Shown: positions 1 through 11,810, numbered from the stretch's first letter. The stretch: DNA of 64,000 nucleotides from Elmis aenea (GCA_947652605.1 OX393581.1:10854640-10918639); one strand, 5' to 3'. Numbers and translations: made by a program. Notes: a model not told the origin generated them from the sequence alone.

Positions 1-408
1 CGTGTTTTGTTGTTTGAGTTTTATCTCTAGTTAATATGCAACTGGGATGCCTCTCGACTGATAGTGACAGTAAATACGTCACTTATACTAATGTAAATAC
101 ATTTCTGTTCAATGAAATACATATAGATACTTAAGACGTTCATTTTCAATATTTGTTAAGGATCGGAGACTTAACCCAAATGCCTTAATCCTTTCAATAC
201 GACTTTTGGCCAATGAAGTAAATTATGTGTTATTGAAAAAAATGTGTTGCTATAGCTTAAGAATATAGGAATAAAACTTAAAATTTTTAGCCCTTATTTT
301 ATTTAATAGAAGGCTTGAGATACGTATGTTCCAGCAGTATTGCACCCTTGAAATAAATTTGATCCAGCAGTAATTAATGGAGACATACATGGCCAGACAG
401 AAGTCGAC
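1..408. other. AT-rich non-coding stretch
   Basis: I see no coding signal, RNA gene or repeat boundary here. Confidence 0.5.
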
Positions 409-410
409 TA

Positions 411-616
411 GAAGTCTTTCAAGACAAACTGAACTGCGACGCAGAAACCAAAACTCGTCTAAAGCGTTAATTATTGCGCCACCTAAAAACATACGTCTAT
501 TTTAACAGCGGAGTTATAACCTATATAATAAGATGACGTTTTTAAAAAGGTCTACATTTCAACCGCCTACCCCTCTCTTTGCGCATTTCGTGGTTCAGTT
601 TAGCTTGAAAGACCTC
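411..616. mobile_element. TA-flanked MITE, copy 1
   Basis: The ends are inverted repeats: GAAGTCTTTCAAGACAAACT at the left, and at the right the reverse complement reads GAGGTCTTTCAAGCTAAACT. TA dinucleotides flank both ends (409-410 and 617-618), as expected for Tc1/mariner-type insertion. The interior closely matches a second copy at 11400-11594, including the shared string AAACTCGTCTAAAGCGTTAA. No coding capacity, so it is a non-autonomous element. The superfamily is inferred only from the TA duplication. Confidence 0.8.
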
Positions 617-618
617 TA

Positions 619-1321
619 AGAGGAGCTACATATATTCCTGATACAAAGTGATTCACATGTGATGTGAGAGAAGGACCAACAAATCCCATCCCAGGGTATT
701 ATAAAGCGACATAACACAATTCAGAATTTTTGAAACATCCTTTGGGACGTATATATTCCCGCAGTATTGAAAGGGTCAAGTTAGGCCGCAATATTATTTT
801 TAAAAAAATAATTTCCAATTGTTAGTCTTTTTCTACCGCTTTTGTAAATTTTAATCAACATTAAGGTTACCTTAATCGGAATTTACTTGAATCAATTCAG
901 CTCGCTTGCCGATTTTTAAGTCCTGAAACTGCATTTAAGGATCAAAATCCTGTCCGGGGTATTATTTCAGTCCGATATCTAAGCGCATTAACTCCACCCC
1001 TGAAGTCGGTCGAATGAGAATAAAAATGCGGTGCTTTGTTAAAGAAATAGATTACATAAATCAGTCCCTAGTATAGTACATATTGATCGAGTCTGTCTAA
1101 TCAGTTTTCACTTGGAAATCTGGAGGTTGTTTGTAGAGTATAGTAACAAGCTTATCGGATTCTCTTTTCGTATTTATCCTGAATTTAAAAAAAAAAACTA
1201 CACACTTAAAAATGAAAAGAATGATATAAAGTTTACATTGTAAACAATGGATTAAAAACAGGATTAGCTGAATATTTTGTGGAATCATAGGGTGCTGTTT
1301 TGTTTAACAGGCTATTTCATA
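619..1321. other. AT-rich non-coding stretch
   Basis: I see no coding signal or repeat structure between the MITE and the foldback element. Confidence 0.45.
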
Positions 1322-1323
1322 TA

Positions 1324-2310
1324 CCGGGTATCCAAGTTTGGTATTCGCAGCCCTGTAAGTACTAAAGTATTTATCTTAAAATAATGCTTATATTATAAAC
1401 AATTTAACATATTTTGACACTACTTGGACATGCATTTATTCATTTATTTTACTGTTGCGCCACTATCTTTATTTTTTTAAATAGCTCCATGAATCATGCA
1501 GGGGGTATCGTTCATTTTAAAGAGAATTTGATTCTTAAAGCAGCAGTGCAACAATGTTAATATGACACAAACAAAATTTAAAAAAAAGAACTGTAAAATG
1601 TCATTAAACGACTCCATAGCTAAAGGTAGGCTATTTATTAGCTTTCAATCTTTCGTTTTGTCATTTACTAGGGCTAGTTGTGACAACCTTGTGCTCGTTA
1701 TGAGGTAATGACAGATATGTATACAAATGAAAAAAAAATTGGACTTGATTTTAATTTATGGACAATGTCAACAAAATGGTCACGCAGCGCGTCGATTATA
1801 TCTTCAATGTTTCCCCAAAAGTATTACGTATAAAATGTTCATAAAACTCGCGAGAAACGCGATCATAACACTAAAAAAGACAGTTTTTAAACAAAGATCC
1901 GCTATTTATTTATTTATTGTTTACTCGCACAGTGAATTAAATGCAATGTTTAAGTTTTTAGGGGTTTAGACGCCTTTTTAAATACTAAACAGTTTTATGT
2001 GCGTTTTTAAAAATTTCCCTGTTACAAAAAAATAAACCTTTGGAAGCAAATAAACAAGCCATTTTTACCTATGGAGTCGTCTAATGACATTTTAGTTTTT
2101 TGAAAATTTCCCTGTGTAACATATTAACATTTTGGCACTGCTGTATTAAGAATGAAATTCTCTTTAAAATGATGCCCCGCATAACCCATGGAGCTATTTG
2201 AAAAAATTAAAGATGGAGGCAAAGCAGAAAAACAAATAAATAAATATCTGTCGCACTACTTTTAGTTTAGTACTTATAGGGGTGCGAATACCAAACTGTG
2301 GGACACTCGA
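1324..2310. mobile_element. Foldback element with long inverted arms and a transposase N-terminal remnant
   Basis: The outer arms are inverted copies of roughly 300 bp. AGTTTGGTATTCGC near 1334 returns in reverse complement near 2285, and the left-arm stretch with TCATTAAACGACTCCATAG (about 1600) returns inverted near 2070. TA flanks both sides (1322-1323, 2311-2312). The central part keeps a short reading frame resembling the N-terminal helix-turn-helix of mariner-like transposases. I infer a deletion derivative of a larger mariner-like transposon. Confidence 0.72.
1727..1969 (+). pseudogene. Mariner-like transposase N-terminal fragment (DUF4817-type HTH)
   Basis: An 80-codon frame begins at ATG 1727. 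Residues 6 to 30 read LILIYGQC...RRLYLQCFP, which fits the family pattern of a hydrophobic helix, IYGEC, then an R/A-rich stretch and RLYxxxFP found at the start of DUF4817-bearing mariner-like transposases in insects. The match fades after about residue 45 and the DDE catalytic core is absent. The fragment sits in the centre of the foldback element 1324-2310, between its arms, so it is probably what remains of the parent transposase. No function is expected. The assignment rests on motif memory; a profile search would confirm it. Confidence 0.55.
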
Positions 2311-2312
2311 TA

Positions 2313-2805
2313 TTTTATTCTTTGATTATTTTAATTACGGACTGACAGTGTTCTATAGATATTATTTAACAGTAAAATAATTTAATAGCATCGACTTTAA
2401 TTGTGTATGTATTTTTATTTTTTGAATTGGTCATCGGATTCAAATTAAATTTTCTATCAAAATCAACAAAAAAGTATTACCTATATTACGTAATAAAAAA
2501 ATAAAAATAAATAGTTGACATATTTCAAAGAAAAAGAAAAACATTGTAACGTCATTTAACAGAACAATTTCTACGATTTAAAAATATAACAGGTTTATTG
2601 GGGTTTCCCCATAAAATACTAAAGTTATAGAAGTGCAACAGTCAAACCAAATCACCCGATATAACCGAAGAGCAAACAACAATTGTAAAACAAAAATGAT
2701 TTTTACTTTCGCCAAACGCAGGATGAAGAAAGTATTTTGATCGCGAAAATGTTCAAATTCCAAATTTCCACGGATATACACGTTTTGATGTCCCGTGAAG
2801 CCATG
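2313..2805. other. AT-rich non-coding stretch
   Basis: Runs of A and T with no supported coding region. Confidence 0.45.
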
Positions 2806-2809
2806 TACA

Positions 2810-3060
2810 ATGTACTGGTTGCCATGGTAATGAACTGTTTTGTTGATTTGCGCTGTCAAACAAGCGTCATTAAGTGCACCAGCAAGCGAGTTTTCACCTG
2901 TAGTTTGTTAAGTTATTGTTTAATTCTGTTTGATGACGATAGTGATTTTGGTGTCAGTGGCGGACGCAGAAAAAATATTGTACGTAACATACCCGTAAAC
3001 TGTCTTTACTAGACTCGTATGCTATCAGGACTCGCCTACGGCTCGTCCAAAAACTGTCTA
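2810..3060 (+). repeat. Dispersed repeat, copy 1 (inverted relative at 31958-32135)
   Basis: The segment from TTGCCATGGTAATGA to GACTCGCCTACGGCTCG is matched on the opposite strand at 31958-32135, including GTTTGTTAAGTTATTGTTTA and GATAGTGATTTTGGT. This copy has about 70 extra bases between GATTTTGGT and TATGCTATCAGGACTCG, beginning GTCAGTGGCGGACGC. No coding capacity recognised and family unknown. Confidence 0.7.
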
Positions 3061-4455
3061 CTCGTCCAGTAAAGTACCACTTTCCGGTGTTGTTACGTAA
3101 ATAACTACTGTGGCCAAACCAGTTTATTTTTCAAATTAATGTTAAAATCATTTAACGTTATCCGACGTCGTATAGGAGACAAGTGATAATATAATACACT
3201 TCGCCATTGTACAAGGCGGATCTAACAACATATTACCGTTTTTTACCTACCCTAAAAACTATACAAACAACAACAGCATTGCGGATTAAATAGAAAACTT
3301 ACACATTACACGATACATCAATAGCTGCATATGCATATGGTCGGTCAACGATCAGCGATATATTAAGAGCGTCCCGACAACGCAGTCGGCCATTTCAGCA
3401 TGTGTCGTACCCTCCCGTACGTGATTATCGGATTTTTAGTCGAAGCCATAAATTATGCGCCGAAGAAAAAATTCTTTGAAAGCGAAGCTGGCATTTAAAT
3501 CGATAGTATTTACGTGTACATGTCCGCCGGCGGAAATGCATACAGCGCGAATGTAATTCAATTTTTGAGGGTGAAAAAAAATAACGCGAAAATTACTAGC
3601 AGCGAACAAATTCCAACTGCTTTTTGGCAATAATTCATTACCGCACCGGAAATGAAACATTAGCTGCGTACATGGTATGGATATTTATTAACGTTCATAA
3701 ATTGGTTTACCGGATAGGAGTAGCGGGTATAGAAAAATAGTTTTTGAAACAATATTGCAGCAAATTTGTACCACAACTTGGGTTATACGACAAAAAAAAC
3801 TAATACGCAGTAAGACTGCATTGTGGTGTAGCAATTTATAAAGTTTCAAATGATGTATAAATCAAACAAAGTGCCTTTATACAAAATTATAATAATGCAT
3901 AAATATTCTTTGCTGCTTCTGTGTATTGGCCAAAGTAATCTTAAGAAAAAACACTTTATTTTTATTAATGTGTTTACATATTTTTTATTCAGTTAAACGT
4001 TTGAAATAAACTCAGCCAACGTTTAAGATTCGTTGTATTTTAGCGTTTTACAACTAATATATTTATCTTCCACCTTTTATCTACACATTAAAATGTAAAC
4101 CAGCTTTTTTAGCTCAGTAAACATAAAGTAACAGGCGACACAGATAGTTTGAAGTACTGCTAATGTGGGTAACTGTTCACCACTTAAGAAATTTATTTTT
4201 CATCTAATGTTATAGGTATACTTGTATGTACCTACTACTGATGATTCGTTTGCCAAGAATGAAAGTGCATTACTAAAACATAAATGTGTAAACTTTTAGA
4301 TCTAATACTCATACAACTCATTTTAGTCTTACTGTTTTACAAGAGGTCGCAAATTACTGCAGTTGTTTAAATGAGTAACCTTTAAAAATTATGCTGCTGT
4401 ATGATCTCAATTGATGCGCAGCTGACCTGGCATTGAAATATAATAGAACTTGTAT
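3061..4455. other. Non-coding stretch with a GC-richer patch
   Basis: No gene recognised. About 3340-3660 is richer in GC and CpG than its surroundings. Its longest frame lies on the minus strand (3436-3660) and matches nothing I know. The rest is AT-rich. Confidence 0.4.
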
Positions 4456-4460
4456 GTGAA

Positions 4461-4760
4461 ATGGCGAGTTACAAATATCAAGCCTTGCTAATTTTTAAAA
4501 TTTTAGGCTTTCAAATCTTGCCAAAAAAAAAACGAACTCCCATTACAATTTTTTTTATAACAATGCCTGTAATAACAACTTCCTGCGAACGTTCGGTTAG
4601 CAAATTGAAAATTGTCGTTCTTCTATTGGACGAGAACGATTAACAAACATATAATATCAATTGAAAAACATATTGCAAAAACATTAAATTATGACGATGT
4701 GTTGGCAAATGAAAAAGCCAGAAAAATTAACATCAAAAATATGCTTGTATTTCTTTAATT
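4461..4760 (+). pseudogene. hAT transposase C-terminal (dimerisation) fragment
   Basis: The frame starting at 4461 contains TIFFITMPVITTSCERSVSK. This fits the core of the hAT C-terminal dimerisation domain, where the family has a TMPV..ASAERSFSKLK-like motif. After a frameshift near 4620 the homology continues in another frame as SSIGRERLTN, then a stop, then TLNYDDVLANEKARKIN, matching the usual hAT ending (gL.R..M.QERL.nL... and a terminal DF..kKARKI). Nothing upstream resembles the catalytic hAT domain, so this is a decayed 3' fragment. It shows that autonomous hAT elements once existed here and could have mobilised the hAT MITEs in this window. Confidence 0.72.
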
Positions 4761-4764
4761 TATT

Positions 4765-5080
4765 TGTCATTGAATTTGAATAACAATTTATTTAATAGAT
4801 TATTTATTTATACCAATTCACAATTGGTTTATCCTTGATTTATCAATGTCAATTTATTCTCGTTAATTGTTACCAAGCAACAACTTTTGTCAAATCAAAA
4901 TTTGGCCGGCAAATTTTAACCTCTTGTGGTATTACCCACGAATAACCTTTCAACGAAATAAATTATAAAATTTACTTTAATTTACTCATCAATTTTCTTA
5001 AATTACTTTATCATCAAACATCACTTCAGTAAAACACATTGGACAATATCAACATTGTTATAGTTTTTATAATATACAAG
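4765..5080. other. AT-rich non-coding stretch
   Basis: Nothing recognisable. Confidence 0.45.
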
Positions 5081-5084
5081 ATGG

Positions 5085-5580
5085 TTTAACCAGCGTTGCA
5101 CGGGCGATTACAATTTTAATTACTGTTTTAACTTGAATAAGCCCAATAATTCCAAATCATACACAAATGACATACTCTGATCAATCATTTTTTCATTTTC
5201 TTATAATTCCTTAAAAAATAACATTTATTGCTTAAAAATTGAATAATAACTCAAATTTATTTTCTTTCGTCTTGTTTCAATTAAAAATGTACTAATAAAA
5301 ATAATACTTCATGTACATTTATTACTAATTGTATACAAAACAATCTTTACTTGTGAAATACACAGCGCCGTACATAACAGGATAGACCAGGTATTTGCCG
5401 ACGTAAAATCGAATCCCGTCCAAGTAATTTTTTTTTTTTAATTGGTAATATGTGCTTGTACTTAAAGTTTGGCGTTAGATCTGCAAGGTCCTAAATAGTA
5501 ACTGTGCAAAATTTGGTCCCGATCGGTCAACGAACAAACAAACAAACACACAAACAAGCTCTTTTATATAGAAGATTAAT
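5085..5580 (+). mobile_element. RTE-type LINE 3' end or RTE-derived SINE-like repeat
   Basis: It begins near CCAGCGTTGCACGGGCGATT and ends with TTTGGTCCCGATCGGTCAAC followed by (AAAC)n-like runs and CTCTTTTATATAGAAGATTA. From memory, the CGTTGCACGGG opening and the 'GATCGGT...AACAAACAAACA...TATATA' close resemble 3' parts of insect RTE-type elements and their non-autonomous relatives. No reverse transcriptase is present. Boundaries are approximate. Confidence 0.5.
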
Positions 5581-5589
5581 TTTAAAAGT

Positions 5590-5885
5590 GTCTTAAGTCA
5601 CTTTACAGTAATGAAAAATTACGTTTCGTTAGCGCCTGTGCGAAATTATGTATATCGAGAAAAAGATAAGTAACCAAGATAACAAATATACGTGAAATTT
5701 TTCTATAGTTAGCATAAATATTTTCATGTACATTGAAAAGCCAAACATTTAATATCTCAAAATAACATGAGCGTGACCTATTCGACATTCAAAATAAATA
5801 GCTCATATCTAAAAACCAATTATTACATAACGATTTAAAATAAAATATATTTATTCAAGTCGCAGAACAAATAATTAAAAAAATA
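5590..5885. other. AT-rich non-coding stretch
   Basis: Nothing supported. Confidence 0.4.
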
Positions 5886-5889
5886 ATTT

Positions 5890-6165
5890 TTGTTTAAAAA
5901 CTATTTGAGGTTAGAAAAACTAACCAAAACGGTTGTATCCAAAATTGCTTCTTATTTCCAAAAATGTTCCGTTTCAAATAACAAAGTTAGGGTCATTACC
6001 GACGAAACCGGAAGTAAAACAATGGTATACATTTGTTTAGATAATCCAGTTTTCCACACATATCATAAGTCTAAAATTTCGTTGATCTAAAATCAAAACT
6101 ATAGGAAAAAAGGGGTTGTACCAGAACTCAGTTACACCCGGTGTATGGCTTTTTTTATGTCGATG
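5890..6165 (+). repeat. Decayed MITE-like repeat, relative of 42541-42805
   Basis: Shares GTTGTATCCAAAAT, AAATAACAAA, GACGAAACCGGAAGT and TCTAAAATCAAAACTA in the same order with 42541-42805, and ends TTACACCCGGTGTA where the relative has TTACACCCTGTATA. A left CAGGGTG terminus like the relative's is missing. The shared sequence begins upstream of where that terminus would be. Confidence 0.65.
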
Positions 6166-6169
6166 AATT

Positions 6170-8145
6170 TGCTGTCCCACGGGTAATTACGTCAGACGAA
6201 TCTGATGTATTCGGTGAGATAGGAAAAAATTAGCTGAAAAACCTGGAACGGATACGATATTTACGAAACACGCCATTTGGATGTATATACTTATATGAAT
6301 GGTTTCAAAACATTTGCATGGCCCTTGAGAAACTTTACAAATGCTACGTAGAAGAAACAATTTTCTGTAAAAATATGCAAAACCATTCGTGAAGTTGACT
6401 GGAGCCACTATTGGCCATGTACCTACAAAACTGTTTACACAACCCAACAAGCTTTCGTGCTGGTCAAACTATCATACTAACATCAACAAATTGAATCGCT
6501 AATGACTTTATTTACTATATTAATCACCAAAAATAAACAAACAACTAAATTTTACACGCAGTGAAATTTAATCACTATATTTACAACTTTTCGATAACGC
6601 TGCGCTTGTTTACAAAACTTTTAACGAGCGTTCATATTCTGCGTTGTTGAAATTCTAATAATCAATTTAAGTTTAAAACCGACTGTCGCTGTTGGTAGTT
6701 AACAAGTTTAAACGTCCTTTTTATTTAATTTATTTTAACAAGTAGTTTCAAGCCTAAAGCAACAAAAAAAAAACTAATTAGGAATGAGCCCACAAAAACG
6801 AGTAAAGGAAAAAGGGGTAATTCAAATATTAATCTTGTTTCAACTTTTAACTCCCAACTGCTACAAAAACTTCACTCAAAATGTTGAGTTATTAATTTAC
6901 TTAACGCACTTTAAACAGCTTACTTATGAGTTTCCTTAAAACTAATTAGTTCTTGAGGCCACCACATAAATTTCGCTTAGCATATTCGAGGTGCAAGTAT
7001 TTTAAATTTTAAATCGCCTTGATTCTGTGTCAAAATTTTTATATCGAAAAAACAGAGGATAAACACAATTATAAATTCATGCACCACCCAAAAGTTACTT
7101 TCAAGTAATTTATCTTATTAAAGACGTTTAGACAACACTGTTGGGATATTTTTTTGCTCTAAAAGAAATCCAAGGATATGTTTGGATCACGTGATGAATC
7201 GAAACAAATCAGACTAAAATTAAAGGGATAAACAACACTAAGGTATTTATTACTTATGTCATATAGTTGCCACGTAATAATGAAAAATTTAGGCAGGGAT
7301 GGTCGTATAAACCTAGGTCCAGCAAGTCATTGTTCGGTAAAAATTCTTTTTATCAATGAGTTCATCTTGTTCGTATAATAAATCTGCTCATTTTATAGTT
7401 GTTTAACTTCTTTATGAATCCCTTGCTACACCCTTAAGTGCACGTTTTCTTAAGGTTTAGGCCTTAAAGCCTTGGTGACAATATTAATGACTAAAGTAAA
7501 ATGACTAAAATGACTAAAATGACTAAAATGACTAAAGTAAAAAGAAATAAAACATTATTTGGTTTCCATCTGTCATATTGTGTGCCAATATTTTTTTGCT
7601 ATCCCTAACAAAATCCCCCTAAATGGCAACAAAAAAAAATTGTCTCAAAAACATATTTTCACAAAAATTTCCTGGTGCCAATTTCCCCTCTTTAAACGCC
7701 ACGAGCGAGTTAAGACGAATTTGACAATTTCTCATTTATGTCACATCGTCATACCTCGCAATTCCTTACTTCAAACGTAAATATTCCGCAACAATAAAGT
7801 TCATTTTCGAAATATAATTAAACGCGAGCACACAACGAACACGAGCCTCGCAAATCAAATTCAATTAGCTCTCTCCACATAAACGCACAATAAAAATTAA
7901 ATTCTTAACACGAGTTGCAAGTTCGCTGTAAGGAGTAAACTAATTAGCAAGTTGTTAATAAGCACCAAAGCGCAGTTATTTAAAGCTTCGCGATTACCCC
8001 GAAGCAGCGACAAACAGATTACCTGCTAACTTTATCCTTCTGGCAAAGGCAACGTTTACACGAGATTACAAGAGCCCATCATTTATCTGAGGCGCTCGTT
8101 ACAGACGTCACTTGTATTGTACATAGTAAGTCGCCTTAATACCGG
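6170..8145. other. Non-coding stretch
   Basis: No gene recognised on either strand. Apart from a short tandem repeat near 7501 I see no structure. The frame at 7559-7780 matches nothing. Confidence 0.4.
7487..7537. repeat. Short tandem repeat, 9-bp unit
   Basis: ATGACTAAA occurs four times in tandem from 7501, preceded at 7487 by an imperfect copy (ATGACTAAAGTAAA). Confidence 0.85.
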
Positions 8146-8149
8146 GACT

Positions 8150-8610
8150 ATGTGTTGGGGCAGACAAAAGTCAAAGGGCCTTTTATATTCAGACAAAGGT
8201 GGAGAGAGACTTTCAGTCAAATGGAATCGATTAGTTTATGTTTCATATGTCTGTACAAAAATGCGTTAAAGAAAATAAATATGAACATAAGTATAGAGAA
8301 AACCAAAACCATGATACTTGGCACAAAAGAACAACACACAGTAAATATGGAAGAAAAGCTTTAGAACAAACAGGAAAATTTAAATATCTGGGGTCAACTA
8401 TAGCGGAAGATGGAAAGATGGAAGAGAAAATAAAGAAAAGAACGAACAACTAAGGGCGGGAGGCTGTTTAGGACAATAAAGAATAATTTTCTGGGTAAAA
8501 AAAGAAATACCAAAAGAAGCGAGAAGTCAAGATTTTGAGAACGTCGTCACACCCATCCTCATAGACGGATCAGAGACATGGACAATAACGAAAAGGACTA
8601 ACTAAATGTT
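8150..8610 (+). pseudogene. RTE-clade reverse transcriptase C-terminal fragment A
   Basis: Two frames carry consecutive parts of the same protein. 8152-8364 reads KINMNISIEKTKTMILGTKE. 8238-8453 then supplies EQTGKFKYLGSTIAEDGKME. It continues past a stop as GRLFRTIKN and as VTPILIDGSETWTITKR. KTK.M.LG, FKYLGS.I..DG and the P.LIYGSETWT.TK block are the standard order after the catalytic site in RTE-type LINE reverse transcriptases. The FADD catalytic motif is not present in this piece. At least one frameshift (near 8365) and stops show it is dead. A second RTE piece of a different subfamily follows at 8690. Confidence 0.82.
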
Positions 8611-8689
8611 CGTGAATTCTAGGGGCGTTTGCAAATCAAAGTGAATAAACACGCTTGTCCAATAGCAGACTATACACGTTAACTCGGCG

Positions 8690-9535
8690 GATTTCGAAAC
8701 AACAGAGAGAGTAAGACAGGGAAGTGTACCTACTTAGTCCATTGTTATTTTCGATAGTAATGAATGAAGAAATAAAAACATGCAGACAGCCTTTTTTAGG
8801 CTTGGATACTGGAAAATGGATAGTAACGTATTTAATGAATTGCTTTTCGCAGATACCAGGGGAATCCGACGAAAATCTAATGCACAATATGGAAATCATA
8901 TACATGGAACTATGTAAATATAATATAAAGATAATCAAAGACAAAACCAAAAAGAACATAATCTAAGCCTGGATGGAATACATCTAGAACAAGCAAAAAG
9001 CTATAAATACCTAGAAGTGCACCTACACTGTAACGAATAGAAAGATAGGGAATTAAATAAGAGAATATTTATGGCTATTTATGACGATTAATAATCGATT
9101 CCTTGAAAAACAGAGAAATCCCAAAGAATCGAAGGTATAGAGATACCTATATCGAAAAGTGTTTAACCCCATCCTAACACATGTTTGCGAATCATGGAGA
9201 GCGGCCAAAAAGCAACAGAGTCGTATCAGAAGTACGGAAATGAGGTTTTTAAGAAAATTTGTAGGTAAAATGCGTAGGGACAAAATTAGAAAGAAAGCCG
9301 TAAAGAAAACCTAAAAGTACAACCAATAAAACAAAACATCCAAAAGGCACAACTAAGATGGCTAGGTGATGATAGGATGCCCACAAAAGCATCTGAATGT
9401 AGAACGGGGGGAAAAATCGAAGGGAAACTGGGAATGAGGAGGTAAAAGAAGATGCCATAAACAGTGAAATCAAGTGGAGTAAGGTTAGAGAATTATCAAG
9501 AGATAAAAAATCTCATGTTTTCCCTATAATTTAAC
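8690..9535 (+). pseudogene. RTE-clade reverse transcriptase C-terminal fragment B
   Basis: Starts near a 'VRQGSV.SPLLFSIVMNE' segment (about 8712-8775), which precedes the catalytic site in RTE-type reverse transcriptases. NELLFADT follows in another frame (about 8840); the expected second aspartate of FADD is lost there. Next come LSLDGIHLEQAKSYKYLEV (about 8962-9020), a heavily broken middle, QKAQLRWLGDDRMPTK (about 9340-9385) and a terminal block NSEIKWSKVRELSRDKKS (about 9460-9515). Several frameshifts and stops interrupt it. The order matches a single LINE ORF in plus orientation. It is more decayed than fragment A and from a different subfamily. Confidence 0.78.
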
Positions 9536-9539
9536 TTTT

Positions 9540-11165
9540 TTGTTACTTCTCTACTGGTCCTTAGGATTCACAAGAGTATGTCAGAGCTAGCTTAACTTAT
9601 CTTCTGACTATTTTTGCTTTTTACTCTTGATATTTCATTCCGACATATAAAAATGCCTTTACTGTAACAAACCACCTTCCGACTATAGCAATCTTTTCAA
9701 ATATCAAGGTTTGCGTTGCTGTTTATCATTTCTACAAGACACTGATATTTTTCAACTTGCTCTATACACGTATATCTTGCCAATCATAGTTTATGTTGTA
9801 GAAAATTTCTAATTTTTCTATTATTATGACTTTTTATCTTTTTAATGTTAATTTTTATAAAGAATCAATTAAAATTCCACACGAAACTACAACATTTTTA
9901 TAGGTTCTATTTTTGTAAATATTACTGAAGAATTTGTGAAGGGATTAAGTTATCAAGCAATGTAACAAAATGCTAATAACTGTCAAAATTTAAATTGAGA
10001 ATTGGTAAACAATGCCCAAAATGATTGATACAAACAAGCAATAGACTTTTATAAATATGCAACATCGTTTTATAGAAATAGTAGCTAGATCCAGTTGCAC
10101 ACAACTCGATTTTCCAATATTTAGATTGTTTTTTCATCGTCATCGAACATTTCGAGTTTTACATCCATGGACGAGTTATAAAATAAAACCACAGACAAAA
10201 CAACGTCGCTTAAAAACAGAAAAAAAAGGGAAACGCGTTCCACATCAACTGCCCTCATTTTCATTCGAATTTCATAATCCTTTGTTCGCACTGAAACACC
10301 AAAAACAGAAATCCCACCCACGTTTTTTGTTCAATTCATAAGCACATACTGAGAAATCAGCACGGGCGTCGTTATCTACACCCGTTATGTCTGAGTAATG
10401 AGCCCAGTCCGTCATGTGCCGACAGTCCGTCGCGCGAAGGTCGAGGGGGATGAACGGGCGACACTCGTTCCTCTATCGACGAACGCACATGTCGCTTTCA
10501 GAAACCATCAAGCGTTCAACATGTCCCTTTTCAACCGTCGAACATCCACGTCGTATTAAGACGAAATTACTAGTTCGGATGTATGAAACGACTTCTAACG
10601 CTACAGTTTCAACTTCATCGGATAACAACATGATAAATCGATTACATCAAAATGTTTTCTTCGCACCTTTCTGCAGCCATCATTAGTAAAAGGTAAAAAA
10701 CATGTGAACTCGAGGGTGTTCGATTATTGACGTTGGATTCTTGGAGTGGAACAAAAACTAACCCACGTAAAAAAAAGTTAAAATAATTAATGTTTATAAA
10801 TATACATGATATTTTATTATGCGCCAAACTTATCTAACATGAAAAGTTGGCTATATCTTGAACCATGCGGGATTGATAAGACAAGTGAGGGTATTTTTAG
10901 AATCAAAACTCATCACTTCCAAGGCTGATCAATCGAAAGTTTGTTCTAAAATTGTTAGCATGAACAAAACTGTGAAAAAGTGTCTTATTCCAATGATAGG
11001 ATTAGAGCTTTATAACTAGACAAAACATACAATTTTTAAGCGTTTAACATTAATAAAAATATCATTCATAGAACTACCAATCGGTGTAACGAACTGCGTA
11101 CGGTAGTACGTGGAGCGATAAGTGGATGTACGTCGAATGAAATGCTTTTAGAAAAATTATTACGC
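9540..11165. other. Non-coding stretch with a CpG-richer interval
   Basis: No gene recognised. About 10180-10690 is richer in GC and CpG than its surroundings and holds two unrelated plus-strand frames that begin with ATG (10057-10341 and 10414-10686). Neither protein resembles a family I know, so I do not call them genes. A promoter-associated or conserved non-coding patch is possible. Confidence 0.35.
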
Positions 11166-11169
11166 TTAA

Positions 11170-11350
11170 CAGGGTGTCCCAGATAACATTTCCAGAATTT
11201 TGCTACATCTGAACAACGAGGAATTTTGTGCTTTTGAAAATCGATTGTATCTCCTTTTATACTTGGGAATAATTCATCTCATTTAAGCAAACCTGTATCT
11301 CTTATAATAAGCGAGATCCCCATGTTGGAAATGTTATCTGGGACACCCTG
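11170..11350. mobile_element. Short MITE with CAGGGTGTCCC inverted ends
   Basis: Near-perfect inverted termini: CAGGGTGTCCCAGATAACAT at the left and the reverse complement of ATGTTATCTGGGACACCCTG at the right, about 25 bp long. The interior includes GTATCTCTTATAATAAGCGA. A truncated relative lies at 53647-53798. Flanks are TTAA (left) and TTCA (right), so the target duplication is unclear. Confidence 0.85.
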
Positions 11351-11381
11351 TTCATTTTTATTTGAATGTCCCTCACAACTA

Positions 11382-11738
11382 GACCAATTTTCATTGTTAG
11401 AGCTCTTTCAAGATAAACTGGACTATGACGCAGAAACCAAAACTCGTCTAAAGCGTTAATTACTGCGCCACCTAAAAACATACGTCTATTTCATTAACGG
11501 GTTTACAACCTATAATATTATAACGTTTTTAGAAAGGTCTACATTTCAACCTCTCTTTGCGCATTTCGCGGTTCAGTTTATCTTGAAAGACCTCTACCGC
11601 ACATTGCCACGGGCACTGTTTAGATCAGGAAGAAAGAGCCAAGTTACATGTAAATAAAACTTGGTATTTAATGTTGTGTTAAGCAGATTGCAATGGATAC
11701 AATTTGGATGTGTGCGGTGGCAATGACTAAAATTGGTC
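11382..11738. mobile_element. TA-flanked MITE with a second MITE inserted in its left arm
   Basis: Left end GACCAATTTTCATTG and, after the inserted MITE, CCGCACATTGCC; the right end is the inverted match GTGCGGTGGCAATGACTAAA then ATTGGTC. TA flanks both ends (11380-11381, 11739-11740). The inner element 11400-11594 lies within the left inverted arm, so this element is the older of the two. Confidence 0.75.
11400..11594. mobile_element. TA-flanked MITE, copy 2, nested
   Basis: Same family as 411-616: ends GAGCTCTTTCAAGATAAACT and inverted GTTTATCTTGAAAGACCTC, with the shared core AAACTCGTCTAAAGCGTTAA. TA flanks on both sides (11398-11399, 11595-11596). It interrupts the left arm of the MITE 11382-11738. 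Confidence 0.85.
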
Positions 11739-11810
11739 TAATAACAACAAGGGACGCTTAAACCAAAGACTACCTATAATGTTTTATATTTTTCTATATA
11801 ATCCCATATA

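Noticed and set aside
7487..7537. Short regular repeats as a CRISPR array
   Set aside because: Unit of 9 bp without spacers in a eukaryotic setting; a simple tandem repeat.
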